From positions 3,755,501 through 3,819,500 of the forward strand of contig CP107199.1 of assembly GCA_025758065.1 (NCBI GenBank): a stretch of 64,000 nucleotides of DNA, written 5' to 3'. Below the pieces are notes generated by a model. That model saw only the letters and a program-made list of their open reading frames with translations, made no database searches and had not been told where the DNA came from. Position numbers and translations under genes: made by a program. This stretch comes from Lachnospiraceae bacterium (GTDB lineage: Bacteria; Bacillota; Clostridia; Lachnospirales; Lachnospiraceae). Of this stretch, positions 8,892 to 17,746 are shown one piece after another (the first letter of the stretch is position 1; every line of letters starts with the position of its first letter).

Positions 8892-9839
8892 CTATTGTGC
8901 CTTCTTTTGCAGATGGCCTTTAATAACATTTAGAAGCAATCCGACTATTATAACTGCGCCTCCAAAAAACAAAGCCGCTGCGCTTGCATAACCAAGTCTG
9001 GGCATTCCAACCTCACTTGAAAACGCCGTTCTGTAGACGTAAGTCGCAATCACATCAGTTGCATAATAAGGTCCGCCCTCTGTCATTGTCTTAACAATGT
9101 CAAACACTTTTAATGAATTAATAGCACACAGGATTGCAATGATTCCTCCTGTTGGTGCGATCAGAGGCAATACGATATGTAAAAATGTCTGACTTCTGTT
9201 TGCACCGTCAATAGTCGCAGCTTCATATACATCCTGGGAAACTCCCTGCAATCCTGCCAACCAATAGATCATATAGGTACCACAGTCCTTCCAAAGAGAA
9301 ATAATCACTAACGTAGGCAACGCATACTTTGCATTTCCAAGAAAATTTATTGGATTTTTCAGAATGTGCAAGGAAATCAAAAGATGATTTACTGGTCCTT
9401 GTACTCCCAAAATAAATATCATGATAATTCCTACTACAGAGGCTGTCGTGACTACAGGGACAAAATACATTGTACGATATAATCCACGGCCTTTCATTTT
9501 TTCATCATTTAAAAGATATGCAAGAAACAAAGATACCGCCAGTTCCAAAGGAACTATCATCACCATATATTTAAAACTGTTTATAAAGGCATTCCAGAAT
9601 AAGTCATCATGCATCAGTTCTTTATAATTTTGCAAACCGACAAAAGTCGCATTAGATGTCATGCCTGACCAATCTAACAAAGAGTATTGAATGCTGCATA
9701 TAATAGGATATCCTTGAAACAAAACATAAAAGCCAACTGCTAATGACATGAACAACCAACACCAGGCATTTAATTTTAATTGTCGTTTAAATCGAATATT
9801 CCTCGTTTCCAATCTTATTTCAGACTTTACCTTTGTCAT
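8892..9839 (-). CDS. carbohydrate ABC transporter permease (MalF/UgpA type)
   Basis: 315 residues from the ATG at 9839, chosen because GGGGGAG sits 6 nt before it; an earlier in-frame ATG at 9857 has no such site. Six membrane segments and the EAA loop DVYEAATIDGANRSQTF define a MalF/UgpA-type permease. The start overlaps the 3' end of the sulfatase gene by 20 bp, showing translational coupling between enzyme and importer. With the MalG-type partner it forms the channel for the lipoprotein encoded at 6493-7992. Confidence 0.9.
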   Translation of the reverse strand: MTKVKSEIRLETRNIRFKRQLKLNAWCWLFMSLAVGFYVLFQGYPIICSIQYSLLDWSGMTSNATFVGLQNYKELMHDDLFWNAFINSFKYMVMIVPLELAVSLFLAYLLNDEKMKGRGLYRTMYFVPVVTTASVVGIIMIFILGVQGPVNHLLISLHILKNPINFLGNAKYALPTLVIISLWKDCGTYMIYWLAGLQGVSQDVYEAATIDGANRSQTFLHIVLPLIAPTGGIIAILCAINSLKVFDIVKTMTEGGPYYATDVIATYVYRTAFSSEVGMPRLGYASAAALFFGGAVIIVGLLLNVIKGHLQKKAQ

Positions 9840-11346
9840 TATTCTCCCCCATTTCATATAGATACTTGCTTCTGACTGCTTTTTTCATAGGTAATCCTGT
9901 ATCATAGTCAAGCTGACGTGGTTCGTATTCTTCATTTTCCCGCTGTCGCGTAAACCCTTCATTATCCCACCTTGGAATGTATCCTTTATTCCAATCTCTA
10001 AGTGACCACTGATAACCTCGATACAGATCTCTTGTATCATTCATATGTGTAACCAGTTTTTTATGATATTTGCAGATAATTTCCAGGTATTCCGGATTAT
10101 CAATTTCATTTACCATTTCATCAGGATCTTTTTTTAAATCGTAAAATTCATCTTTATCAAGTAAATTAACTGCCAATTTATAGTTTTCTGAAATAACACC
10201 CCTCATGATTTGAAGCCCTCCAAATCCATCGTGGTCTATCTCATATCTGGTAAATTCTGTATAGACTTCGCTGTTTATTTTTAATGTTGTATCGTATATT
10301 TGTGGAAGCATGCTCTTTCCTTCCAGCAGCTTCGGAATTGGCAGTTCAAAATACTCCATGACTGTCGGCGCAATATCAATATGAGATGCCGGTGCTGTAA
10401 CTACCTTTCCCCTTTCCCCCCCTTTAATGATCAGCGGAATATTAACAACTTCTTCATAAATGGCTGCGTTTTTAGAAAACAATCTGTGAGCTCCCAACAT
10501 ATCCCCATGGTCGGAGGTATAAATAATCATGGCATTAGGCAGCTTTTCCTTAATCACATTCAGAACTCTTCCTATTTCATAATCCACATAACTGTTGCAT
10601 CCTAAAAACAATGCCAAGCCATCAGAACTCTGATTAATCTGACTTTCGTCCTCTGTCAGTCTGTCCCCTGCCCAAAGTCGCTGCATTAATGGCTTATTAT
10701 CCAAGGTATCCGTAAATTTAGCAGAAGATTCAAATTTAAAGTCCTTGTACATGGTATTGTACGGTGCCGGACATAGCGATGGCCCATGTGGTTCGTCATA
10801 TGATACCGTAAGAAAAAAATCTTCCTCTTTATATTGCTCTAAAAATTTAATTGCTCGATCCGAGCATCTATGGGCATATGTAAAACCTTCAGAAAAATCT
10901 GGCTGATAAGATTCCTCTGGCTGTCTGGAACGTCTACGTTGCTCTTCATTCAGTTCATTTAGATAGCATCTCATATCATACCAATAATCTACATCCCATC
11001 CTGCTGGGCAACAGCCTAAACCAAAATAATCTCCACCATCTAGATGCCATTTTCCTATATATCCACATTTGATTCCGTTATCTGTTAACCGCTGACCAAT
11101 CGTTTTTACATTTGCCCCCAGTGGAACCCCATTCGTAACCATGCCATTTGTATGAGGAAATGTACCTGTAAAAATTGCACTTCGCGCCGGACCACAAACA
11201 GGTTGACAAGTATACGCATTTTCATATCGGATTCCCTCTTGTGCCAACGCATCCAAATTGGGGGTGATCATTTTTTTATTACCATAACACCCCACCATAT
11301 CTTTTCTGGTTGTATCCGTCATCAATAGAATAATCTGTTTTTTCAA
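9820..11346 (-). CDS. type I (formylglycine) sulfatase
   Basis: 508 residues, alkaline-phosphatase superfamily sulfatase that hydrolyses sulfate esters. The active-site motif is CGPAR at Cys51 (in TCQPVCGPARSAIFTG). The Cys must be oxidised to formylglycine, in anaerobes by a radical SAM maturase, which this window also carries (44501-45613). Metal-site residues are visible in LLMTDTTRKD and IIYTSDHGDMLGAH. There is no signal peptide, so it acts in the cytoplasm, on substrates brought in by the ABC importer of the same operon. A second GTFPHTNG motif is normal for the family. First gene of the operon, divergent from an AraC regulator. The natural substrate (GlcNAc-6-sulfate, Gal-sulfate or a glycosaminoglycan unit) cannot be told from sequence. 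Confidence 0.92.
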   Translation of the reverse strand: MKKQIILLMTDTTRKDMVGCYGNKKMITPNLDALAQEGIRYENAYTCQPVCGPARSAIFTGTFPHTNGMVTNGVPLGANVKTIGQRLTDNGIKCGYIGKWHLDGGDYFGLGCCPAGWDVDYWYDMRCYLNELNEEQRRRSRQPEESYQPDFSEGFTYAHRCSDRAIKFLEQYKEEDFFLTVSYDEPHGPSLCPAPYNTMYKDFKFESSAKFTDTLDNKPLMQRLWAGDRLTEDESQINQSSDGLALFLGCNSYVDYEIGRVLNVIKEKLPNAMIIYTSDHGDMLGAHRLFSKNAAIYEEVVNIPLIIKGGERGKVVTAPASHIDIAPTVMEYFELPIPKLLEGKSMLPQIYDTTLKINSEVYTEFTRYEIDHDGFGGLQIMRGVISENYKLAVNLLDKDEFYDLKKDPDEMVNEIDNPEYLEIICKYHKKLVTHMNDTRDLYRGYQWSLRDWNKGYIPRWDNEGFTRQRENEEYEPRQLDYDTGLPMKKAVRSKYLYEMGENNDKGKV

Positions 11347-11425
11347 TGAGACTCTCTCCTTTTATGGATTCATTGCTTTATAAATCAATAGTAGCTATAT
11401 TATTACTTTCCCGCAATCAACATAA

Positions 11426-11458
11426 TTGCTTTTGGCATGGATTTTTCTGCTTTTATGT
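11426..11458. promoter_or_regulatory. candidate AraC-type operator in the divergent promoter region
   Basis: In the 159-bp gap between sulfatase and araC genes, TGCTTTTGGCATG (11426) and TGCTTTTATGTG (11447) form an imperfect direct repeat with 21-bp periodicity, the two-turn spacing typical for AraC-family sites. No strong sigma-70 promoter is visible, in keeping with activator dependence. Confidence 0.35.
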
Positions 11459-11505
11459 GTTATTCTCATAGTAGTTAATTAAAAAGATGGGAATGAATAC
11501 AATTT

Positions 11506-12387
11506 ATGATAAATATTAGCGGGCATTATAGAGAAGAGAGGAAAATAACAGGCTATTGTGATAACGATGTTCCTCTAATGGTAAATTGCTGTGGAAAACA
11601 GATCTTTCAAACGCAAGATTATTTCTGCAATCGTAAAGACGGTAGACTAGATTATCAAATCATCTATATCCATCGTGGAAACGGACATTTTTATATAAAC
11701 AATGAATGGACTACATTATCTGCCGGAAACATTGTTTTATATCGTCCTGGAATACCACAATTTTACTCTTATTATGCAAATGAAAAACCCGAAGTCTATT
11801 GGATACATTTCACCGGCAATCAATGCGAGGATATTCTAAACACATACGATATCAAAACCTGTTATATTGGTGAAAGATTATATTTAAAATTGCTCTTTCA
11901 AGAAATTATCACTGAATTGCAACTTAAAAAAGTGTCATATCAAGACATTGTATTACATAATTTTTATATTATTCTGTGTTCTATCCACAGGTCATTTAGT
12001 AGTCTTTCAAAACCTTTTGATAATGATTTTTCATTTGACAGACTATTACTCGAGTTAAACTCAAAATATGCAAACAAATGGTCTGTTTCTTCTATGGCCA
12101 ATTACTGCAAACTAAGTGAAAGCTATTTTTCTCATATGTTTAAAGAACGTATGGGATTATCTCCTATGCAATATTTAAATAACCAACGAATGGAAAAGGC
12201 CAAAGATTTTCTATTATCAAATACCATGACTATTTCAAATATTGCACATCTGGTGGGATTCGATGATCCCTTATATTTCAGCCGCGTTTTTAAAAAATAT
12301 ACAGGAGTATCTCCACAAATGTATTACCTTAATACTTGCAACTTCAATACACCCGAGTGGTTTCTCAGCAATACTTCAAACCGCTGA
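11506..12387 (+). CDS. AraC-family transcriptional regulator (sulfatase operon)
   Basis: 293 residues. The N-terminal half is a cupin-like sensory domain (LDYQIIYIHRGNGHFYIN, then GNIVLYRPGIPQFYSYY). The C-terminal 100 residues hold the two AraC helix-turn-helix motifs: SVSSMANYCKLSESYFSHMFKE and ISNIAHLVGFDDPLYFSRVFKKYTGVSP. It diverges from the sulfatase-ABC operon and is the likely local activator responding to the imported sugar. It resembles the AraC protein at 30851-31717 in the sensory domain (both have LDYQIIYI and VYWIHFTG), which suggests related ligands for both loci. The ribosome site is weak. Confidence 0.88.
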   Translation: MINISGHYREERKITGYCDNDVPLMVNCCGKQIFQTQDYFCNRKDGRLDYQIIYIHRGNGHFYINNEWTTLSAGNIVLYRPGIPQFYSYYANEKPEVYWIHFTGNQCEDILNTYDIKTCYIGERLYLKLLFQEIITELQLKKVSYQDIVLHNFYIILCSIHRSFSSLSKPFDNDFSFDRLLLELNSKYANKWSVSSMANYCKLSESYFSHMFKERMGLSPMQYLNNQRMEKAKDFLLSNTMTISNIAHLVGFDDPLYFSRVFKKYTGVSPQMYYLNTCNFNTPEWFLSNTSNR

Positions 12388-12574
12388 TTCTTACCTATTA
12401 AGCATCTTTGAATATCTTCCAATAGAAAGGCCCCTCACATCTTTTCCATCCCACGCCTAATTGTAAGGGATATTCTGACGGTTGAATGATAAATGATTCG
12501 CCTTGTTGCCTGTTTATTCGCTTCCGTCAGTCCATCAGATTTCCTTCTTAAAATACCAGTTTTACCTGCCACAT

Positions 12575-12620
12575 AAAAAAGGGCGAAAATTCAATCCAAC
12601 ATGAATTTTCACCCTTTTTA
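12575..12620 (-). terminator. bidirectional intrinsic terminator downstream of nagA
   Basis: AAAAAGGGCGAAAATTCA and TGAATTTTCACCCTTTTT form a long stem with one mismatch and U-tracts on both sides. It ends the nanK-rpiR-nagA unit and can also stop the convergent araC transcript. Nothing else is seen in 12388-12644. Confidence 0.85.
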
Positions 12621-12644
12621 TTTGGGATCATTCGCACCTGAAAT

Positions 12645-13799
12645 TTAACAGATTCTTACTCCATCCTTAATCACAGCAGTCAGGTTAAGTTCTTTATCCA
12701 ATAGAACCACATGTGCCTTCTTTCCTGCTTCAATAGATCCATACTGATCGTCGATATCCAGACTTCTGGCTGGATTGATAGTTGCACAGCCTACAGCTAC
12801 TTCTAAAGGCAATCCCATCTGTTTCACCGCAGTTCTCATACAATCCATCAGGTTTGTTGCGGATCCAGCAATTGTGTCAGTATTTCCAAGCGTAGCCCTC
12901 TTTCCAACCACTTTTACATCCTGCCCGCCGAGAGTATACTGACCATCCGGCATTCCCGTTGCCCGAATGCTGTCACTGATCAAGAGCATACGGTCTGCTC
13001 CCATCATCCGGAATGTTGCCCGGATCGTTGCTGGGTGGATGTGTATCCCATCGCAGATAATTTCTGCCATTACATGCTTATTGTCAAATACTGCCCCTAC
13101 TACGCCCGGCTTCCGGTGCGTAAATTCAGGCATTGCGTTGTACAGATGAACCGCATGATTGGCTCCGGCCGCAAATGCAGTCGCCGCAGTTTCATAATCA
13201 GCATTGGTATGTGCAAGGGAAACATTCACCCGGTCTTTTACTTCCTGAATGAATTCAATTGCATTACTGCTCTCTTCCGGAGCCAGCCCGATAAATTTCA
13301 CAAGCCCATTGGATGCTTTCAAGAACCGGTCACAGATTTCCACACTGCAAGGAAGAATATTTTTTTCATCCTGAGCACCTTTTTTCACATGGCTGATAAA
13401 CGGGCCTTCCATATTAATGCCAACCAGATCTGCCTTCCGGAAATCATTTGTTTCTTTCTTATATTCTGCGGCAACTTCGAGGACATGTTCCAGCTCTTCT
13501 ACTGGTAAAGTCATGGTAGCCGGAGAGATTGCGGTAACGCCTACGGATGCCTCATATTCAGCAATCCGTCCCAGAGCTTCTTTGTCACCATCGCAAACAT
13601 CATCTCCCTTACATCCATGAAAATGCAGATCGATCAGTCCCGGGATTGCATAATTTCCTTTACCGTCAATCACATTCCCCGTCAGCTTCGGAGCATCCTC
13701 TTCTTCATAAACCCGCATAATTTTATCTCCGTCCAAAACAATACCGCCTTTTACAAAAATCTTATTGGCAGTATACACATACACATTATCAATGATCAT
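12645..13799 (-). CDS. nagA: N-acetylglucosamine-6-phosphate deacetylase
   Basis: Removes acetate from GlcNAc-6-P to give GlcN-6-P for NagB. From the ATG at 13799 (AGGAGG 9 nt before it) the protein has 384 residues, the usual size. Amidohydrolase motifs: PGLIDLHFHGCKGDD near residue 55 (metal-binding HxHG), MEGPFI with the metal Glu, VSLAHTNAD and HAVHLYNAMPEFTHRKPG with metal His residues, and the catalytic Asp in MLLISDSIRATGMPDG. It follows rpiR by 13 bp, and the unit ends in a terminator. It serves both GlcNAc and sialic acid (after NanE) catabolism. Confidence 0.95.
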   Translation of the reverse strand: MIIDNVYVYTANKIFVKGGIVLDGDKIMRVYEEEDAPKLTGNVIDGKGNYAIPGLIDLHFHGCKGDDVCDGDKEALGRIAEYEASVGVTAISPATMTLPVEELEHVLEVAAEYKKETNDFRKADLVGINMEGPFISHVKKGAQDEKNILPCSVEICDRFLKASNGLVKFIGLAPEESSNAIEFIQEVKDRVNVSLAHTNADYETAATAFAAGANHAVHLYNAMPEFTHRKPGVVGAVFDNKHVMAEIICDGIHIHPATIRATFRMMGADRMLLISDSIRATGMPDGQYTLGGQDVKVVGKRATLGNTDTIAGSATNLMDCMRTAVKQMGLPLEVAVGCATINPARSLDIDDQYGSIEAGKKAHVVLLDKELNLTAVIKDGVRIC

Positions 13800-13812
13800 C
13801 TTTTTTATCCTC

Positions 13813-14652
13813 CTAATATAATTCCTTACGTCTTTTTTCTCCCTCTTCCAGTGCACGAAGAGTACTATCATGCATACCCTCTCGGATATATTTATTTTGT
13901 TCTACATAATAGCCATAAATAATATCCAGCATGACCAATATAGGAAATTGTGGTGAAATCACATTGCCATGGTTCAAATGTTTTAATGACGGCAGCAACA
14001 CTACTTCTGAACAATATTCATCAAATTCAGATTTGTTGTTTTCTGTAAAAAGAATTGTTTTTGCTCCCTTACGATTAGACTCTCTAAGTAAATAAAGGAC
14101 TTCCTCTCGCTCACCACTAAGGCTGAATCCTATCACAAGGCTATTTTTATTCTGAAACACAGATGACATGCGCATCATATCTGGATCCAGCAGCGAATCT
14201 ACATTAACACCAATTCTCATAAAACGTATTTCCATCTCTCTTGCCGAGAGCCCTGAGCTCCCCAAACCACAAACCAAAACTCGGTCTGCCTTATTGAGAT
14301 ATCCCATGATTCTTCCAATCTGTATTTCATCTACAAGACTATACGCTTTATTCAGTAGTTCCTGATATGCATTCAATACCATGCGAGTGTTATCAGTAAT
14401 CTTTTCTGGTTTTTCAATTAAAGTTTCTTCATATTGATAAATAAATTCTTTATATCCATGATACCCACATTTTTGCGCAAAACGAACCAGTGTCGCCTTT
14501 GATGTAAACAGCAGTTCCGAAATATGTTTTATTGAAAAATCCATTTTTTTCTGATTATGAATAAAAAAATTAGCAATTTGTTTTTCAACAGGTGTAAACT
14601 TGTCATAGTTCGATTCAATAATCGGGACAACTGATTTCACATAATATTCCAT
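13813..14652 (-). CDS. RpiR/MurR-family transcriptional regulator
   Basis: 279 residues: an N-terminal RpiR helix-turn-helix domain (FTPVEKQIANFFIHNQ, then SIKHISELLFTSKATLVRFAQKCGY) and a C-terminal SIS sugar-phosphate isomerase domain (RVLVCGLGSSGLSAREME, SLVIGFSLSGEREEVLYLL). SIS domains of this family bind sugar phosphates such as ManNAc-6-P or GlcNAc-6-P. It lies between nanK and nagA in the nan/nag cluster and is the prime candidate to bind the GAAACTAGTTTC palindromes in front of nanE and nagB. Repressor function is inferred from the family. Confidence 0.9.
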   Translation of the reverse strand: MEYYVKSVVPIIESNYDKFTPVEKQIANFFIHNQKKMDFSIKHISELLFTSKATLVRFAQKCGYHGYKEFIYQYEETLIEKPEKITDNTRMVLNAYQELLNKAYSLVDEIQIGRIMGYLNKADRVLVCGLGSSGLSAREMEIRFMRIGVNVDSLLDPDMMRMSSVFQNKNSLVIGFSLSGEREEVLYLLRESNRKGAKTILFTENNKSEFDEYCSEVVLLPSLKHLNHGNVISPQFPILVMLDIIYGYYVEQNKYIREGMHDSTLRALEEGEKRRKELY

Positions 14653-14662
14653 AAACTCATTC

Positions 14663-15556
14663 CTATTCTTTTAAATGCATTCCACAGAAATGATAAAATG
14701 CGCCCAACATCCCAGCATCATTCTGATTTTCTGCAAATGTAATTTTTGTATGCTTCTCAATGCTGGATACAAGATATTTTTTCACGGCACCTTTAATTCG
14801 ATCTTTTAAAAAGGTTTCCTGCGCCATAATTCCTCCACCTAAAACAACAATTTCTGGATTTAGCACATAACAGATATTTGCAATGCCTTTTCCGAGCGTA
14901 TCCGTCATCTCTTCAATTGCCTGTATGCAAATCTGATCTCCCTTTTTTGCCTCTTCAAAAATATGGTAGCCGTCCCATTTATCTTCTATTTCATTTTTTC
15001 TTTCAGCAACTTTTTTTGTTAAAATGCTTGCCGCTCCTAATGTCTGAAAATCGCTATCATCCATGTGCATATATCCAACCTCACATGCACTGTTGCTGAA
15101 ACCATGAAATACTTTTCCTTCTAGCAGAATGCATCCACCAATTCCAGTTCCAATGGTTAAAACTAATGCAACTTTACTTCCTTTAGCAGCACCATTTCTA
15201 TATTCTGCAAGGCCAGCACAATTTACATCATTTTCAACTTCACATGGGATCTGAAACTTTTCTTCCAATATTTTTTTGAATTGTGTACCAGCATAGTTTG
15301 GAATCAACGGTGCAGAATAGAATATAGAACCAGTCTCTGTATCTACCATTCCAGCAGTAGATATGCATATTCCTGCAATTTCTGAGTGCGACACAAGCAT
15401 TTCGTTAACAATGCCGATGACCTTATCAAGAATAGCCGGTCCACCTTTCCCAGCCTCTGTCGGCATGGATTTTTTCAGCATAATCTTAGCATCTTCACCA
15501 ATAATTCCATATTTGATAGCAGTTCCACCGATATCAATACTTATATACCTTTTCAT
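14663..15556 (-). CDS. nanK: ROK-family kinase, probable N-acetylmannosamine kinase
   Basis: 297 residues. The ATP motif DIGGTAIKYGII opens the protein. The ROK signature is atypical in one respect: the usual CXCGXXGCXE zinc motif is not seen; the corresponding region reads FSNSACEVGYMHM. The catalytic Asp lies in PCEVENDVNCAGLAEY, followed by LTIGTGIGGCILLEG. First gene of a unit with rpiR (10 bp) and nagA, behind a near-consensus promoter. Phosphorylation of ManNAc, the product of NanA, is inferred from the cluster; glucokinase or GlcNAc kinase activity would be alternatives. Confidence 0.85.
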   Translation of the reverse strand: MKRYISIDIGGTAIKYGIIGEDAKIMLKKSMPTEAGKGGPAILDKVIGIVNEMLVSHSEIAGICISTAGMVDTETGSIFYSAPLIPNYAGTQFKKILEEKFQIPCEVENDVNCAGLAEYRNGAAKGSKVALVLTIGTGIGGCILLEGKVFHGFSNSACEVGYMHMDDSDFQTLGAASILTKKVAERKNEIEDKWDGYHIFEEAKKGDQICIQAIEEMTDTLGKGIANICYVLNPEIVVLGGGIMAQETFLKDRIKGAVKKYLVSSIEKHTKITFAENQNDAGMLGAFYHFCGMHLKE

Positions 15557-15577
15557 CTTGTAATCCTACTTTCATCT

Positions 15578-15606
15578 ATTATATATAATTTCAAATGCAT
15601 TCTCAA
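15578..15606 (-). promoter_or_regulatory. sigma-70 promoter of nanK-rpiR-nagA
   Basis: On the minus strand TTGAGA (15606-15601), 17-bp spacer, TATAAT (15583-15578), 22 bp before the nanK ATG. With the terminator just upstream it separates this unit from the nanE operon. Confidence 0.75.
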
Positions 15607-15629
15607 GTTATGCTTAATATGATTTATGC

Positions 15630-15656
15630 GAAAAAGGCAAACCTCTGGTTTGCCCT
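15630..15656 (-). terminator. intrinsic terminator of the nanE-nanA-symporter-yhcH operon
   Basis: On the minus strand GGCAAACC, loop AGA, GGTTTGCC, then TTTTT. It follows the yhcH stop by 34 bp. Confidence 0.88.
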
Positions 15657-15689
15657 CTTCTTCAGCAGAATAAATGGCCTGCTAAAATC

Positions 15690-16142
15690 TTAAATTCTCA
15701 CTTTAAAAATTGCTTTTTTGATTGTCTCCGGTTTATCGCCTGCCTGAACCGCGGTCCGGTGTCCATCATTTGGATAACAGATCAAAAAATCACCGTCTGT
15801 TAATACTACGGAAGAATTCTTATTTCCATCCATTGGAAGGAAATCATCTTTTTCTACAAATTCATTCAATTTCATATTCTGAATGAAATTCAGATCAATC
15901 TGCTCAGTTCCACGAAGCATCACATGGACATCCAGATATTTTTTATGTGCTTCCCAGAATCTTTCTTCCGGAGTTGTGGTTGTGTACTCCACAATATTCA
16001 CAAAAAGGCGATCTCCATCAATCTCGTGACTTCCTTTTTCAAAAGAAGCAAGATCATGAGTCTTTGCATATTCAAAGCACTCTTTTATTCCCTTTTCAAG
16101 ATACGGAAATTCTTCTACGTGATCCATATTTCCAAAAATCAT
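15690..16142 (-). CDS. YhcH/YjgK/YiaL-family protein (sialic acid anomerase, NanQ-like)
   Basis: From the ATG at 16142 (AAGGAG 9 nt before) the product is 150 residues. The family folds as a small cupin; E. coli NanQ (YhcH) speeds the anomer interconversion of N-acetylneuraminate so that NanA gets the open form. Visible features are LDVHVMLRGTEQIDL with the metal-binding His and Glu, and LICYPNDGHRTAV with the C-terminal His. An ATG two codons earlier sits too close to the ribosome site. It is the last gene of the nan operon, 17 bp after the symporter. Confidence 0.85.
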   Translation of the reverse strand: MIFGNMDHVEEFPYLEKGIKECFEYAKTHDLASFEKGSHEIDGDRLFVNIVEYTTTTPEERFWEAHKKYLDVHVMLRGTEQIDLNFIQNMKLNEFVEKDDFLPMDGNKNSSVVLTDGDFLICYPNDGHRTAVQAGDKPETIKKAIFKVRI

Positions 16143-16158
16143 TTCCATACACTCCTTA

Positions 16159-17664
16159 TTAGTTTTTATAAATCGTTGTGTTCGGTGCCGGCTCTGATTT
16201 ATCACCTTTTATATTTCTCCAGATGATGCTTGCCGGAATTCCAACTACCAGTGAAACTGCAATTGAGATAATGGAATAGCTCCAAATCGTTACCTGTCCA
16301 GCAGGAACAAAATATTTAATATATACCATCACTGCTGATGCTGCAATAAATGCAGCAGTTGCACCAAATGTGTTAGCCACTTTGGTAAATGCTCCAAGAA
16401 TAAAGGTTCCGATAAGAATTCCGAGTACCAGGCCCATAAAACCATTGAACCACTCGTATGCGGATTTCACACCTCCATTTGCAAGCACCATGGCAACAAC
16501 GATGGAGAAAATACCAACAGCAAGAGAAACTCTCTGACCAATTTTTGTTTCCTTCTCAAATCCAAGTTCTTCTTTAGAAAGGTTAGATTGAATATCCAGC
16601 GCCCAGCTGGAAGCAACCGAATTAAGACCTGTAGAAAGAGTTGACTGCGCAGCTGCATAAATCGCTGCTAACAAAAGTCCAGTCACACCAACCGGCAGTT
16701 CAAATGCAATATAAGAAGCGAAAATCTGGTCCTGTGCAGCTGCCGGCGGCAGTGCATTCTGCTTGTAAAATACAAATAAACCTGTTCCGATCAAATAAAA
16801 TACAGTTGCAATAAAAATGGATAAAGCACCATTTGTCAGCATCATTTTATTTAATTTCTTCGTATCTGTAGTTGTTGTAAAACGCTGCACAATATCCTGG
16901 CTGGATACATAAGATCCCATTGTATTAAAACCAGCACCAACAATCAAAATGAATACGCTGTCTTTAAAAATATTTGGATTAAAAATCGGCTGATCAACAG
17001 CAAGGAATTTGTGTTCCAGTGAAAATGCCTGGAAAATAGCTCCCATTCCACCATCAATATGTGCAATTAAGAACACCAGAGCAAATGTTACACCAATCAA
17101 AAGAACCGAACCTTGAATAAAGTCTGTCCAAAGAACAGATTTCAATCCACCCGTATAAGAGTAGATGATTGCAATCACGCCCATGATAATAATCAGGAGA
17201 TTTACGCTGATACCAGTCAGACTTCCAAGTACCATACATGGAAGATACATAATAATAGACATACGGCCAATCTGGTAAATGATAAACATCACTGCTCCCA
17301 GAACACGAAGCCCTTTGCTGCCAAACCGCAATTCCAGATAATGATATGCTGTATCAATATCCAGTTTGCTGTAAACTGGAAGGAAAAACTTAATTGTAAG
17401 TGGAATTGCAAGCAGCATACCAAGCTGTGCAAACCACATGATCCAGGTACCTGCATAAGAGTTACCTGCTAATGATAAAAATGAAATCGGGCTCAGCAAT
17501 GTTGCGAAGATAGATACCGATGTAACCCACCACGGAACGGTTCCATCTCCTTTAAAATATTCTTTCCCCTTCATTTCCTTTTTGGCAAAATGAAGACCCG
17601 CAAACAATACAGCTGCCAGATACACGACCAAAATGATGAGATCGATATAAGTAAATCCCTGCAT
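16159..17664 (-). CDS. sodium:solute symporter (SSS family), probable sialic acid transporter
   Basis: 501 residues, about 13 membrane segments with the LeuT-like SSS fold. Recognisable stretches are FKGDGTVPWWVTSVSIFATLL early (unwound first helix), VLGAVMFIIYQIGRMSIIMY, SYTGGLKSVLWTDFIQG (sodium-site helix) and AAAQSTLSTGLNSVASSWALD. Members of this subgroup next to nanA and nanE act as Na+/N-acetylneuraminate symporters (SiaT/NanT type). It lies between nanA and yhcH in the same transcript, downstream of a GC-rich hairpin that may tune its expression. Specificity is inferred from context. Confidence 0.88.
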   Translation of the reverse strand: MQGFTYIDLIILVVYLAAVLFAGLHFAKKEMKGKEYFKGDGTVPWWVTSVSIFATLLSPISFLSLAGNSYAGTWIMWFAQLGMLLAIPLTIKFFLPVYSKLDIDTAYHYLELRFGSKGLRVLGAVMFIIYQIGRMSIIMYLPCMVLGSLTGISVNLLIIIMGVIAIIYSYTGGLKSVLWTDFIQGSVLLIGVTFALVFLIAHIDGGMGAIFQAFSLEHKFLAVDQPIFNPNIFKDSVFILIVGAGFNTMGSYVSSQDIVQRFTTTTDTKKLNKMMLTNGALSIFIATVFYLIGTGLFVFYKQNALPPAAAQDQIFASYIAFELPVGVTGLLLAAIYAAAQSTLSTGLNSVASSWALDIQSNLSKEELGFEKETKIGQRVSLAVGIFSIVVAMVLANGGVKSAYEWFNGFMGLVLGILIGTFILGAFTKVANTFGATAAFIAASAVMVYIKYFVPAGQVTIWSYSIISIAVSLVVGIPASIIWRNIKGDKSEPAPNTTIYKN

Positions 17665-17704
17665 ACTTTTTCCTCCTAATTTCCCCAGTACTCTTCTCTT
17701 TTAC

Positions 17705-17737
17705 ACAATACCCGGCACACCATATGCCGGGTATTGT
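17705..17737. other. intercistronic stem-loop between nanA and symporter
   Basis: ACAATACCCGGCA (17705-17717) pairs perfectly with TGCCGGGTATTGT (17725-17737), 13 bp with a 7-nt loop. There is no U-run after it on the minus strand, so it probably protects or attenuates the nan mRNA instead of ending it. Confidence 0.6.
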
Positions 17738-17746
17738 TTTACCCTC

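Noticed and set aside
12242..12460. Plus-strand frame overlapping the 3' end of araC
   Set aside because: It lies in another frame of the AraC DNA-binding domain and has no start signals.
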